Position numbers and translations under genes: made by a program. A stretch of DNA of 64,000 bases from JAVJUS01 sp040220455 (GTDB taxonomy: Bacteria > Pseudomonadota > Alphaproteobacteria > DSM-16000 > Inquilinaceae). Below, piece after piece: positions 1 through 8,553 of this stretch. The notes beneath the pieces are model-generated. The model made no database searches. It worked only from the letters and a program-made list of their open reading frames with translations, and had not been told where the DNA came from. Location: the NCBI GenBank assembly GCA_040220455.1, contig JAVJUS010000068.1, forward strand, positions 36,413 to 100,412. The letters run 5' to 3'. Within the stretch, counting starts at the first letter, position 1; every line of letters starts with the position of its first letter.

Positions 1-2
1 GG

Positions 3-296
3 CTGGCGGGCCTGGCCCTGACCGTGGGCGCGGGCATCGCGCTCTACCATGTCGGAGTCGAGCAGGCCTGGTGGGAGGGCACGACCGCCTGCACCGGCGG
101 CGCCGCCAGCGCCGGGGGCGACAGCGTCGACGCCCTGCGCCAGCAGCTCTTCGAGACCGAGCTGGTGCGCTGCGACGCGGTCGCCTGGTCGCTGCTCGGC
201 ATTTCCATGGCCGGCTGGAACGGCCTGATCTCTGTCGCCGTGGCGGCCTTCGCCTTCGCCGCGGCGGCCTCGAGCCTGCGGGAGCGCTCCCGATGA
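3..296 (+). CDS. dsbB: Disulfide bond formation protein B, C-terminal part (cut by window edge)
   Basis: An open frame enters from the window edge and stops with TGA at 294-296. DsbB is an inner-membrane protein that reoxidises DsbA and passes electrons to ubiquinone. The visible part has the family's periplasmic segment (YHVGVEQAWWEG, then TACTGG) and a later lone Cys (LVRCDAVAW), which correspond to the second redox-active cysteine pair, followed by a last hydrophobic helix. The N-terminal CxxC half lies outside the window. The stop overlaps the start of coq7 as ATGA, so the two are probably translationally coupled, which fits because Coq7 makes the quinone that DsbB reduces. Confidence 0.85.
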   Translation: MAGLALTVGAGIALYHVGVEQAWWEGTTACTGGAASAGGDSVDALRQQLFETELVRCDAVAWSLLGISMAGWNGLISVAVAAFAFAAAASSLRERSR

Positions 297-991
297 CCGT
301 GCGAACCGCCGACATCCCCCGCGCCAGCGCCAACGACGATATGACGCCGGGTTCGGACAGAAGCGACGGCCCGGACTCCGCGGTCGGGGCGGAAGGCAAC
401 CTGGCCGCGCGCGCCTGGCGCCGGCGCTGGGGCCGCGCGCCGACGCCCCGGCCGCTGCCCGGCGACCCGGACCGGCGCCGTCGCCTCGAGCGGCTGATGC
501 GCGTCGACCTCGCGGGCGAATACGGCGCCAAGCGGATCTACGAGGGCCAGCTCGCCATCCTCGGCGACACCGAGGACGGCCCGCTGCTGGTCCACATGGC
601 CGAGCAGGAGGCAGTCCACCTGGCGACCTTCCAGCGCCTGCTGCCCGAGCACGGCGTCCGGCCGACGGCGCTGCACCCGCTCTGGCACGCGGCCGGCTTC
701 GCGCTCGGCGCCGGCACGGCCCTGATGGGCCGGCGCGCCGCCATGGCCTGCACCGTGGCCGTCGAGGAGGTCATCGACCGCCACTACGCCGACCAGATCG
801 ACCGGCTCGACGACACGGAAGCCGGCGACGCGGCCCTGCGCGCGACGCTGGAGCGATTCCGCGCCGAGGAACTGGAGCACCGGGACATCGGCCTGGACAA
901 CGAGGCGGAGAAGGCGCCGGGCTACCGCCTGCTCACCGCCGCCATCAAGACCGGCTCCCGCCTCGCGATCCGGCTGTCGGAGCGGGTCTAG
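293..991 (+). CDS. coq7: Demethoxyubiquinone hydroxylase (Coq7 family)
   Basis: Coq7 hydroxylates 5-demethoxyubiquinol in ubiquinone synthesis, using a carboxylate-bridged diiron centre at the membrane. The 232-residue product carries the expected ligands: E76 (DLAGEYGAKRIY), E106 and H109 (EQEAVH), E158/E159 (AVEEVIDRHY) and E193/H196 (EELEHRDIG). The first 60 or so residues are a charged, poorly conserved extension. The ATG at 293 overlaps the dsbB stop by four bases and is the start that keeps the operon compact. The gene ends in TAG at 989-991. Confidence 0.92.
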   Translation: MTVRTADIPRASANDDMTPGSDRSDGPDSAVGAEGNLAARAWRRRWGRAPTPRPLPGDPDRRRRLERLMRVDLAGEYGAKRIYEGQLAILGDTEDGPLLVHMAEQEAVHLATFQRLLPEHGVRPTALHPLWHAAGFALGAGTALMGRRAAMACTVAVEEVIDRHYADQIDRLDDTEAGDAALRATLERFRAEELEHRDIGLDNEAEKAPGYRLLTAAIKTGSRLAIRLSERV

Positions 992-1126
992 CGGGCTCCG
1001 CTGCGGCGGCGCGCCTGGCGAGCGTCTCCGGCCTTACGCCTTTCGGCCGGGGCGGGTTACACTGGAGTTCGCGAATCGTTCCCGTCGCCGAACGGCCATT
1101 GCCGGACGCCCGGAGCAGAGACCTCC

Positions 1127-2812
1127 ATGCCCGCCGCCCTGTCGCTCGATCCCGTCGCCCTGATCGCCGGCCTCGCCGTCGGCGCGCTGGCCGCCTTGCT
1201 GGCCGCCGTCCTCGCCGGGCGGGCGCGCGCGTCCCGGGCCGAAGCGGAACGGGTGCGCCTGGCCGGGGAGCTGGAGGCGGCCCGCACCCAGGTCGAGGCG
1301 CTGCGCGCGGAGACGGCCGAGCGCGACCGCCTGATCGCCGAGGAGCGGTCCAAGCTGTCGGAGGAGGCGGCTCGCCGCGCCCGGGCGGAGGAGCGGGCGA
1401 GCCGGCTCGACGACCTGGACGCCCAGATGAAGGAGAAGAACAAGGACCTGGCGCATCTCCATGCCGAGCGGGCGCGCCTCGCCGAGGCGCTGGACGCGGA
1501 GAAGAAGGCCGGGCAGGAGAAGCTGGCCCTGCTGGAGGAGGCGCGGGTCAAGCTCCAGGACTCCTTCAAGGCCCTGTCGGCGGAGGCTCTGTCGGCAAAC
1601 AACGCCACCTTCCTGGAACTGGCCCGGACCAAGCTGGAGAAGTTCCAGGAGAGCGCGAAGGAGGATCTGGGCCAGCGCCAGAAGGCGGTCCAGGACCTGG
1701 TGACGCCGGTCCAGACGGCGCTGCAGAAGATGGACACCCAGATCCAGCAGATGGAGAAGGCGCGCTCCGGCGCCTACGAGGGGCTGCGCCAGCAGGTGAC
1801 ATCCCTGGTCCAGACCCAGGAGCAGTTGAAGGGCGAGACGGCGAGCCTGGTGCGCGCCCTGCGCACCCCCTCGGCGCGCGGTCGCTGGGGGGAGATCCAG
1901 CTCCGCCGCGTGGTCGAGATGGCGGGCATGCTCGACCATTGCGACTTCTTCGAGCAGCAGGGCGGCACCGATCGGCGCGAGGAGGCCGACGGCGCGCGGC
2001 TGCGCCCCGACCTGGTTGTCCGGCTGCCCGGCGGCAAGTCGATCGTGGTCGACGCCAAGACGCCGCTGGAGGCCTATCTCGCCGCGATCGAGGCGCCGGA
2101 TGACGAGAGCCGGCGCACCCAGATGGTGCGCCACGCCCGCCAGGTGCGCGAGCACATGCGCATGCTGGGCGGCAAGCAGTACTGGGCGAACCTGGACGCG
2201 ACGCCGGAATTCGTCGTGCTGTTCCTGCCCGGGGAGGCCTTCTTCTCCGCCGCGCTGGAGCACGACCCGGCGCTGATCGAGGCCGGCATCGACCAGTCGG
2301 TGATCCCGGCGACGCCGACGACGCTGATCGCGCTGCTGCGCGCGGTCGCCTATGGCTGGCGCCAGGAGCGGCTGGCCGAGAACGCGCAGAAGATCAGCCA
2401 GCTCGGCCGCGACCTCTACGACCGGCTGTCGAGCCTGTCGGGGCACATGGACAAGCTGGGCCGCGATCTCGGCCGGTCGGTCGAGAGCTACAACAAGGCC
2501 GTCGGCTCGCTGGAGACCCGCGTACTGTCGGGCGCGCGCAAGTTCCGCGACCTGGACGCCGCGCCGGAAGCCAAGGAGCTGGCCGAGCTCTCGCCGATCG
2601 AGCAGACACCCCGGCCACTGACATCGCCCGAGCTGCTGACCGACGCGATCGGGCATGACGACGACTCGGGCGGGGCAGGGGGCGGCCAGGACGGCGAGTC
2701 GAGCGGGACCGCGGACGGCGCCACGTATGACGACCGGGACGGCGCCCAGCGCGGCCTTGACCCCGAGGGATCGGCTCCGTATCTGGAACGGGCGGCCGGC
2801 GACGGCCGCTGA
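1127..2812 (+). CDS. rmuC: DNA recombination protein RmuC
   Basis: RmuC limits recombination between inverted repeats and has a PD-(D/E)XK-type nuclease-like domain. The 561-residue protein has an N-terminal membrane anchor (about residues 10-31), a long charged coiled coil (about 35-230) and the RmuC domain, recognised from SARGRWGEIQLRRVVEMAGM around residue 248 and the later VDAKTPLEAYL. The C-terminal 80 residues are acidic, glycine-rich and low in complexity. It is somewhat longer than many RmuC proteins, mainly from this tail. It stands alone between coq7 and def. Family assignment is firm; its role here is inferred from homologues. Confidence 0.9.
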   Translation: MPAALSLDPVALIAGLAVGALAALLAAVLAGRARASRAEAERVRLAGELEAARTQVEALRAETAERDRLIAEERSKLSEEAARRARAEERASRLDDLDAQMKEKNKDLAHLHAERARLAEALDAEKKAGQEKLALLEEARVKLQDSFKALSAEALSANNATFLELARTKLEKFQESAKEDLGQRQKAVQDLVTPVQTALQKMDTQIQQMEKARSGAYEGLRQQVTSLVQTQEQLKGETASLVRALRTPSARGRWGEIQLRRVVEMAGMLDHCDFFEQQGGTDRREEADGARLRPDLVVRLPGGKSIVVDAKTPLEAYLAAIEAPDDESRRTQMVRHARQVREHMRMLGGKQYWANLDATPEFVVLFLPGEAFFSAALEHDPALIEAGIDQSVIPATPTTLIALLRAVAYGWRQERLAENAQKISQLGRDLYDRLSSLSGHMDKLGRDLGRSVESYNKAVGSLETRVLSGARKFRDLDAAPEAKELAELSPIEQTPRPLTSPELLTDAIGHDDDSGGAGGGQDGESSGTADGATYDDRDGAQRGLDPEGSAPYLERAAGDGR

Positions 2813-2899
2813 CGGCCCGCACCGCCCCGGCGCGCGCGGACGGCGCCGACCCCGACCGAGCCCCGCGCGCCTTCGAGCCTTCCGGACGCCGACCGAGCC

Positions 2900-3415
2900 A
2901 TGGCGAAGCGCGAGATCCTGATCGCCCCGCACCCGACCCTGAAGAAGCCCGCCGCGCGGGTGGAGGGCGTCGACGCGGAGGTGCGCACGCTCATGGACGA
3001 CATGCTGGAGACCATGTACGAGGCGCCGGGCATCGGCCTGGCCGCGCCGCAGGTCGGCGTGCTCCGCCGGGTGATCGTGCTCGACGTCGCCAACAAGGGC
3101 GAGGCGCCGGCGCCCCTGCGGCTCGCCAATCCGGACGTGCTGTGGCGCTCGGAGGATCTCGCCGAGTACGAGGAGGGCTGCCTCTCCCTGCCCGAGCAGT
3201 ACGCCCCCGTCACCCGGCCGGCGCGCTGCAAGGTCGGCTATCTGGACGAGAACGGCATCGCCCGGGAGATCGAGGCCGACGGCCTGCTGGCGACCTGCCT
3301 GCAGCACGAGATCGACCACCTCGACGGCATCCTGTTCACCGACCACCTCTCGGCGATCAAGCGCTCGATGATCATGCGCAAGCTCGCCAAGTGGAAACGC
3401 GCCAACGCGGCATGA
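2900..3415 (+). CDS. def: Peptide deformylase
   Basis: This enzyme removes the N-formyl group from nascent proteins, using a metal ion in a short alpha/beta fold. All three signature motifs are present in the 171-residue product: GIGLAAPQ (residues 44-51), EEGCLSLP with metal ligand C94, and HEIDHLDG with H136, E137 and H140. It precedes fmt and truA on the same strand, the usual def-fmt pairing: Fmt adds the formyl group that Def removes. The 250 bases between def and fmt hold a dispersed repeat, so cotranscription with fmt may be modulated. Confidence 0.95.
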   Translation: MAKREILIAPHPTLKKPAARVEGVDAEVRTLMDDMLETMYEAPGIGLAAPQVGVLRRVIVLDVANKGEAPAPLRLANPDVLWRSEDLAEYEEGCLSLPEQYAPVTRPARCKVGYLDENGIAREIEADGLLATCLQHEIDHLDGILFTDHLSAIKRSMIMRKLAKWKRANAA

Positions 3416-3472
3416 CAGGCCGCGCCGCGCTCGTCCCTATAGCCGTTCCTCCGCCGCGGGCAGCGGATCCAG

Positions 3473-3608
3473 CCCTCTCCCGGAGGGAGAGGGAGGGACC
3501 CGCGGCCGTCAGGCCGTGGGAGAGTGAGGGGTTGCAGACCGAAGAACACCGCTCGTCAGCCTGCAACCCCTCACCCTGTCCCTCTCCCTCGGGGAGAGGG
3601 GACGCGAG
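3473..3608 (+). repeat. Dispersed palindromic repeat, family A, copy 1
   Basis: About 136 bases between def and fmt consist of nested inverted repeats: CCCTCTCC...GGGAGAGGGAGGG at the left, a central arm GTGAGGGGTTGCAG facing CTGCAACCCCTCAC, and CCCTCTCCCTCGGGGAGAGGG at the right. The same order of arms recurs at 50561-50702 and, inverted, at 55014-55158. It is non-coding in all six frames as far as I can judge. It resembles the intergenic repeats common in large alphaproteobacterial genomes; transcripts would fold strongly. Confidence 0.85.
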
Positions 3609-3668
3609 TGGCATATCGCGTGGCCCTCGCGCCGGTCACGGCGTCATCGCGCACTCCGGACCGCCGGC

Positions 3669-4601
3669 ATGACTGCGCCGCTGCGCCTCGCCTTCATGGG
3701 CACGCCGGAATTCGCGGTGCCGGCGCTCGACGCCCTGGTCGCGGCGGGCCACGAGATCGCCGCGGTGTACACCCAGCCGCCGCGCCCGGCCGGCCGCGGG
3801 CACAGGCTCACGCCCTCCCCCGTCCAGGCTGCCGCGGCGCGCCATGGCCTGGCCGTGCGCCACCCAGAACGGCTGAAGGACCCGGAAGAGCAGGCGGCCT
3901 TCGCCGCGCTCGACCTCGACGTGGCCGTGGTCGCCGCCTACGGCCTGATCCTGCCGCGCGCGATCCTGGACGCGCCGCGGCTCGGCTGCGTCAACATCCA
4001 TGCCTCCCTGCTGCCGCGCTGGCGCGGCGCCGCGCCGATCCAGCGCGCGATCCTGGAGGGCGACGCGCAGACCGGGATCACCATCATGATGATGGCGCCG
4101 GGCCTCGATACCGGGCCGATGCTGCTGGCCGAGGCCTTGCAGATCGGGCCGGACACGACCGCCGGCGAGCTTCACGACAGGCTGGCGGCGCTCGGCGCCC
4201 GGCTGATCGGCCCCGCCCTCGACGGTCTCGCCGAGGGTACTCTGACGCCCGAGCCGCAGCCGGAGGCCGGCGTGACCTACGCGGCCAAGATCACGGCCGA
4301 GGACGGGCGCATGACCTTCGCCGACGCCGAGCGGGAGCTGCGCCGGGTCCGCGCCCTGGCGCCGCGCCCGGGCGGCTGGATGGCGCACGAGGGAGAGCGC
4401 CTGCGCGTGCTCGCGGTTGAGCCCGCGCCGGACGCCCCGCCGGGCGCGCCGGGCGAGGTCGTCGACGAGCGCCTCGCCATCGCCTGCGCCACCGGCGGGG
4501 CGATCCGGCCGACCCGGCTGCAGCGTCCGGGCCGGCCGCCCCACGATGTCGACGCCTTCCTGCGCGGCCATGCGATGCCGCCGGGCACCCGGCTGGCATG
4601 A
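3669..4601 (+). CDS. fmt: Methionyl-tRNA formyltransferase
   Basis: Fmt formylates Met-tRNAfMet with 10-formyl-tetrahydrofolate for initiation. The 310-residue product has the N-terminal hydrolase-type fold with the catalytic triad N109, H111 (VNIHASLLPRWRG) and D147 (APGLDTGPM), and a C-terminal OB-like domain that binds the tRNA. Length matches the family. The stop TGA overlaps the truA start as ATGA (4598-4601), so fmt and truA are coupled. Confidence 0.95.
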   Translation: MTAPLRLAFMGTPEFAVPALDALVAAGHEIAAVYTQPPRPAGRGHRLTPSPVQAAAARHGLAVRHPERLKDPEEQAAFAALDLDVAVVAAYGLILPRAILDAPRLGCVNIHASLLPRWRGAAPIQRAILEGDAQTGITIMMMAPGLDTGPMLLAEALQIGPDTTAGELHDRLAALGARLIGPALDGLAEGTLTPEPQPEAGVTYAAKITAEDGRMTFADAERELRRVRALAPRPGGWMAHEGERLRVLAVEPAPDAPPGAPGEVVDERLAIACATGGAIRPTRLQRPGRPPHDVDAFLRGHAMPPGTRLA

Positions 4602-5341
4602 CGCGCTACAAGCTGGTCATCGAGTATGACGGCCGGCCCTTCGTCGGCTGGCAGCGCCAGGACAACGGCCCCTCGGTCCAGGAAGCGCTGGAGACCGCGA
4701 TCCATCGCTTCTGCGGCGAGGATGTCCGAACGCAAGCCGCCGGGCGCACCGACGCGGGCGTTCACGCGCTGGGCCAGGTCGCCCATGCCGACATCGCCAG
4801 GCCCACGACCGCCGAAACGGTACGCGACGCGCTCAACCACCACCTCAAGCCCCACCCGGTCGCCGTCCTGTCGGCAGAGCCGGTCGGCGAGGATTTCGAG
4901 GCGCGTTTCTCGGCCATCGGGCGGGCCTATCTCTACCGCGTGCTCGACCGCCGCGCGCCGCCGACGCTGGATGCCGGCCGGGTCTGGCACGTGCCCAAGG
5001 GGCTCGACGAGCGCGCCATGGCCGACGCCGCCACGGTCCTGGTCGGCCATCACGACTTCACCAGCTTCCGGGCGAAGGAGTGCCAGGCGGCGAGCCCGGT
5101 GAAGACGCTCGATCGGTTGAGCGTCACCCGCCAGGGGGACGAAGTGCGGATCGAAGCGGCCGCCCGTTCGTTCCTGCATCATCAGGTCCGCAATATCGTG
5201 GGCACGCTCAAGCTGGTCGGCGACGGGAAATGGTCTCGGGCGGACGTGGCCGCCGCGCTGGCGGCGCGCGACCGCGCCGCGGCCGGGCCCACGGCGCCGG
5301 CCCAAGGTCTCTATCTGACGGCGGTGCGCTACCCGGGCTGA
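4598..5341 (+). CDS. truA: tRNA pseudouridine(38-40) synthase TruA
   Basis: TruA converts uridines 38-40 in the tRNA anticodon stem to pseudouridine. The 247-residue product has the catalytic-Asp motif AAGRTDAGVHALGQ, with D52 as the nucleophile, and the C-terminal FLHHQVRNIVGTL motif. Length is typical. It starts inside the fmt stop codon and ends 48 bases before the lipid kinase gene, completing a def-fmt-truA translation cluster. Confidence 0.95.
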   Translation: MTRYKLVIEYDGRPFVGWQRQDNGPSVQEALETAIHRFCGEDVRTQAAGRTDAGVHALGQVAHADIARPTTAETVRDALNHHLKPHPVAVLSAEPVGEDFEARFSAIGRAYLYRVLDRRAPPTLDAGRVWHVPKGLDERAMADAATVLVGHHDFTSFRAKECQAASPVKTLDRLSVTRQGDEVRIEAAARSFLHHQVRNIVGTLKLVGDGKWSRADVAAALAARDRAAAGPTAPAQGLYLTAVRYPG

Positions 5342-5389
5342 CCGGGGTACGGAGGACGCCGCCCGTCTTGCCGCAGGGGGAACCGCGCC

Positions 5390-6325
5390 ATGGCTTCGCG
5401 CCTGGTGGTCGTCGTCAATCGCAGCGGCGGCACGGCCAAGCGGCTGGGCCGCACGGCCCTGACCACCGCGATCGAGCGCGGGCTTGACGGGGCGGGACGG
5501 ACCGACGCGACCGTCGCCATGGTCTCCGGCGGGGAGATCGCCGAGCGCATCGACTCCCTGATCGCCGGCGCCGAAGAGGTCTGGGTCGGCGGTGGCGACG
5601 GGACGGTGCGCACGGTCGCCGCCCGCCTGCTCGACACCGGTATCCCGCTCGGCATCATCCCGCTGGGCACGATGAACCTGCTGGCCCACGACCTCGGTCT
5701 GCCGCAGGAGATCGACGCGGCGATGGCGGCCCTGACGACCGCCACGGCGGAGGCCATGGACGTCGGGGTGGTCAGCCACGCCGCCGATCCCGAGGGCGCG
5801 ATCTTCCTGATCAAGTCGGCCCTCGGCCTCTATCCGGAGATGGTGGTCGACCGGGAACGCCGCCGCCGGCTGTTCGGCCACGGTAAGTGGCCGGCGATGG
5901 TCCGGGCGAGCCTGCGGGCGCTGCGCCGCAACCGGACGCTGGAGGTCGATCTCGTCCATGACGGCGAGCGACGGCGGCTGACCACGCCGGCGATCGTCGT
6001 CTCCAACAATCCCTACGAGTTCCGCGCCGGCCGGCTGTTCACCAAGCCGGACCTGGCGAGCGGGGAGCTCACGGTCTACGTCTCCACCACCCGCGGGCGG
6101 GCCGGGCTGGCACTCCAGCTCGTCAAGATCTTCACCGGCGGGCTGCCGCGCGACCGGGACCTGGAAATCATCCACACCAGCGAGATCGAGATCGCCTTCC
6201 GCCGCTCGCGCCCGGTCGCCAACGACGGCGAGGTCGCGGTCGTGCGCGCGCCCGTGCGCTACAGCCTGCGCCCCCGCGCGCTCACCGTCCTGCGCCCGCC
6301 GGACGCGGAGAACGGGTCGACGTAG
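5390..6325 (+). CDS. Diacylglycerol kinase family lipid kinase
   Basis: The 311-residue protein belongs to the YegS/DgkB lipid kinase fold. It has the nucleotide-binding motif VGGGDGTVRT (residues 66-75) and PLGTMNLLAHDLGLP (91-105). The substrate cannot be told from sequence; diacylglycerol or a sphingoid or phosphatidyl lipid are possible. No signal peptide or membrane segment is seen, so it is probably cytosolic and membrane-associated. The stop codon TAG at 6323-6325 is also the first three bases of a dispersed repeat (family B). Confidence 0.85.
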   Translation: MASRLVVVVNRSGGTAKRLGRTALTTAIERGLDGAGRTDATVAMVSGGEIAERIDSLIAGAEEVWVGGGDGTVRTVAARLLDTGIPLGIIPLGTMNLLAHDLGLPQEIDAAMAALTTATAEAMDVGVVSHAADPEGAIFLIKSALGLYPEMVVDRERRRRLFGHGKWPAMVRASLRALRRNRTLEVDLVHDGERRRLTTPAIVVSNNPYEFRAGRLFTKPDLASGELTVYVSTTRGRAGLALQLVKIFTGGLPRDRDLEIIHTSEIEIAFRRSRPVANDGEVAVVRAPVRYSLRPRALTVLRPPDAENGST

Positions 6326-6452
6326 ATTGCCCACCGCAAAGCGGCGAGCGGCGGTCCCGGTCGTCGCAGGTCGGTCGAGCGTCAGCGAGCCCGACATCGC
6401 CGGCGCCGGAGCGGGGGGCCTTGTGGGGTTCGCTTCGCTCGACCGACCTACG
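6323..6452. repeat. Dispersed palindromic repeat, family B, copy 1
   Basis: The segment starts with TAGATTGCCCACCGC, whose TAG is the lipid kinase stop, and continues into an inverted pair: GCAGGTCGGTCGAGCG facing CGCTCGACCGACCTAC (6366-6451), with inner arms AGCGAGCCCGAC and GGGGTTCGCTTCG. Related copies lie at 25005-25160 and 29357-29528. It separates the lipid kinase from the convergent HigA-type gene, whose stop is only nine bases away. Confidence 0.85.
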
Positions 6453-6460
6453 CCCCCGAC

Positions 6461-6802
6461 TCAGCCGCCCTCGCTCGCCCGCAGGTCGCGGAACAGCGCT
6501 TCCGCGCCGGCCAGCCGCTCCGGAGCGACCGCATCGGCGGCGCTGTCCAGCTCGTAGCGCTTCTGGAGGTTCAACCAGAACTCCGGGGTCATCCCGAAGG
6601 CCGCGCCCAGGAGCATCGCCGTCTCCCCGGTGATCCCGCGCGTGCCGTTCAGAATCGCCGTGATCCGGTTGGCCGGCACGCCGATCGCCCGCGCCAGCCG
6701 GTTGGCGCTGAGGCCGTAGGGCTCCAGGAACTCCTCGCGCAGGATCCGGCCCGGGTGGATGGGGCCGGAAACGACTGCCGCGCTCTCGATCACTCCGGTC
6801 AT
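6461..6802 (-). CDS. higA: HigA-type addiction module antidote (HTH protein)
   Basis: The 113-residue protein matches the HigA/VapI antidote family: IHPGRILREEFLEPYGLS, then an XRE helix-turn-helix (about residues 30-75) ending TPEFWLNLQKRYEL, the family hallmark. Such proteins bind DNA and neutralise a RelE-like HigB toxin. No HigB of the matching small type lies directly upstream; instead the gene starts inside the stop of a second, different HTH gene (ATGA overlap), making it the third gene of a tight operon. It may be a second antitoxin or a transcriptional regulator of the operon. Confidence 0.85.
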   Translation of the reverse strand: MTGVIESAAVVSGPIHPGRILREEFLEPYGLSANRLARAIGVPANRITAILNGTRGITGETAMLLGAAFGMTPEFWLNLQKRYELDSAADAVAPERLAGAEALFRDLRASEGG

Positions 6803-7170
6803 TCGGCGCCGCGTTCCCCGCCCTTCGCATCGACGGTCCCGGAAACATCCAGTTGCGCGAGGCCGCCGAGCTTGACGGAAGGGCGATCCGGGAAACGAGC
6901 GACCAGTTCGAGGCGCCCGCCCAGAGCTTCGATATAGGAGGCGAGGGTCGACAGCAGAAGATCGGAGCGCTGCTCGAGCCGCGAGATATTGTCCTGCCCG
7001 ACACCGAGTCGGGCCGCGACATCGATCTGTGTCAGGGCGAGAGCGCGACGGAGATCGCGCAGGGTCGCCTCCTCCGCGATCAGATCGGCCGCCCGGCTTT
7101 CCACCAGCGCCCGCTCGTCAGCGGACAGCGCGTCGATGATCGAGTCCAGCGACGTGGCCATGCCCGTCAT
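6799..7170 (-). CDS. XRE-family antitoxin (HigA2-like)
   Basis: The 123-residue protein has an N-terminal helical part (LSADERALVESRAADL) and an XRE helix-turn-helix at about residues 37-90 (LRRALALTQIDVAARLGVGQ, then ISRLEQRSD). This is the pattern of antitoxins that partner Gp49-like RelE/HigB toxins. It overlaps the toxin stop upstream and the second HTH gene downstream, each by four bases. A second in-frame ATG lies three codons in. It likely represses the operon and neutralises the toxin. Confidence 0.85.
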   Translation of the reverse strand: MTGMATSLDSIIDALSADERALVESRAADLIAEEATLRDLRRALALTQIDVAARLGVGQDNISRLEQRSDLLLSTLASYIEALGGRLELVARFPDRPSVKLGGLAQLDVSGTVDAKGGERGAE

Positions 7171-7523
7171 TCCTTACCGATTGCACGAAGATGGTCCGAG
7201 TACCGGCGGTCGGCGGTCTCGATAAGGCGACCGTAGAACCGCTTTCGAGACACGCCGCTCTTGCTACCGCCCACCAGGAGTACAGCGCTCCTCTCGGGGT
7301 CGAAGGCGAAAGCGACACGCCAAACGTTACCACCAGCGTCGAATCGGAGCTCTTTCATATTGGCGAAGCGAGAGCCCGCCAGCGTATCGACCCGTGGCCG
7401 CCCGAGGGTCGGACCGAACGTTTCCAGAAGCTTGGCATGCGCCAGGACTTCCCGACGAATCTCGGGCATCAACGATGCGAGTTCTCCCAGGAATTCATCG
7501 TGAACAACGACCCGCCAACTCAT
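7167..7523 (-). CDS. RelE/HigB-family toxin (Gp49-like)
   Basis: The 118-residue product matches the Gp49/DUF891 branch of the RelE superfamily, whose members are ribosome-dependent mRNA interferases. Diagnostic stretches are LGRPRVDTLAGSRFANMKEL (residues 40-59), WRVAFAFDPERSAVLLVGG and the end YGRLIETADRRYSDHL. I chose the ATG at 7523 because the family begins at MSWRVVVHDEF; an upstream ATG would add ten unrelated residues. It is the first gene of the operon (toxin before antitoxin, the HigBA order). G+C looks lower than in neighbouring genes, consistent with acquisition. Confidence 0.87.
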   Translation of the reverse strand: MSWRVVVHDEFLGELASLMPEIRREVLAHAKLLETFGPTLGRPRVDTLAGSRFANMKELRFDAGGNVWRVAFAFDPERSAVLLVGGSKSGVSRKRFYGRLIETADRRYSDHLRAIGKE

Positions 7524-7587
7524 CGGCAACAGGCTGACGCCCGAAATATGCACCCTGCGCCATATGACTTCAAGATCATACCTCCCC

Positions 7588-8553
7588 CTACATCCGCCGC
7601 CGGCCCTCCCGTCGGCTCTCCACCGGGGAGCGGGGCGGGCGTTCGGGGAGCAGGCCTTGCGGCCGGGCGATCAGGATGACCTGGAGCAGGATGCCGATCA
7701 GCAGGACGCGGAAGGCGCCGGCCTGGGTGACCATGCCGCTGGGCAGGAAGCCGGTCAGGAACTCCGTCCCCGACCAGACGGCCCAGATCACGAAGGCGCC
7801 CAGGATCGCGCCGCGGTTGTTGCCGCTGCCGCCGGCGATCAGCATCACCCAGATCAGGAAGGTCGCCAGGTCCGGCCGGAACGCCTCGGGGCTGATGAAG
7901 CTCACGAAATGGGCGTAGAGCGCGCCGGCCAGCCCCATCGCCATGGCGCCGATGACGAAGGCCTGCAGGCGGAAGCGCAGGACCGACTTGCCGGCCGCCT
8001 CGGTCGCCGGCTCGTCCTCCCGGATGGCGCGCAGGACACGGCCCCAGGGCGAGTTGTAGGCCCGCTCGAAGGCCAGGTAGACGGCCACGAGGAGCACCAG
8101 CACGAGGATCATGTAGAGCGCCTGGTCGCCGCCCGGGATCAGGCCGCCCAGCGGCTTCGGGATGCCGGCGATGCCGCGCACGCCGCCGGTCAGCCACTCC
8201 TCGTTGGTAAAGATCAGGCGAATGATCTCCGCGATGCCGATCGAGGCGATGGCGAGATAGTCCGTGCGCAGGTTGACCGTGATCAGCCCGATCAGGAAGG
8301 CGATGACGCCCGAGGCCGCCATCGCGACGGCGAGGCCGACCGGGAAGGGCAGTCCGAAGCCGCCGAGATAGGCGCCCTCGGGCCCGGTCACGATCGCCGT
8401 CGCGTAGGCGCCGACGGAGTAGAACGCCGCCACGCCGATGTTCAGCATGCCGGTGAAGCCCCACTGCATGTTGAGGCCCAGCGCCGTGACGGCGTAGATG
8501 CCGGCGAGCGTGATCGAGAAGACGGCGTAGTTGAGAAGACCGGCGAGTTCCAT
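7588..8553 (-). CDS. livM: Branched-chain amino acid ABC transporter permease LivM
   Basis: This is one of two membrane subunits of a LIV-type importer for branched-chain amino acids or related compounds. The 321-residue, strongly hydrophobic product has the family pattern GLNMQWGFTGMLNIGVAAFY and the cytoplasmic coupling loop GRVLRAIREDEPATEAAGK. The start ATG (8551-8553) shares one base with the livH stop (TGATG), so an open frame that continues upstream through livH is not a real fusion. The gene ends 65 bases from the toxin start. Confidence 0.92.
   Translation of the reverse strand: MELAGLLNYAVFSITLAGIYAVTALGLNMQWGFTGMLNIGVAAFYSVGAYATAIVTGPEGAYLGGFGLPFPVGLAVAMAASGVIAFLIGLITVNLRTDYLAIASIGIAEIIRLIFTNEEWLTGGVRGIAGIPKPLGGLIPGGDQALYMILVLVLLVAVYLAFERAYNSPWGRVLRAIREDEPATEAAGKSVLRFRLQAFVIGAMAMGLAGALYAHFVSFISPEAFRPDLATFLIWVMLIAGGSGNNRGAILGAFVIWAVWSGTEFLTGFLPSGMVTQAGAFRVLLIGILLQVILIARPQGLLPERPPRSPVESRREGRRRM

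Noticed and set aside
1034..3346. A 770-codon open frame on the minus strand across rmuC and def
   Set aside because: It is an artefact of high G+C; it has no family similarity, and the plus strand encodes clear RmuC and Def proteins.
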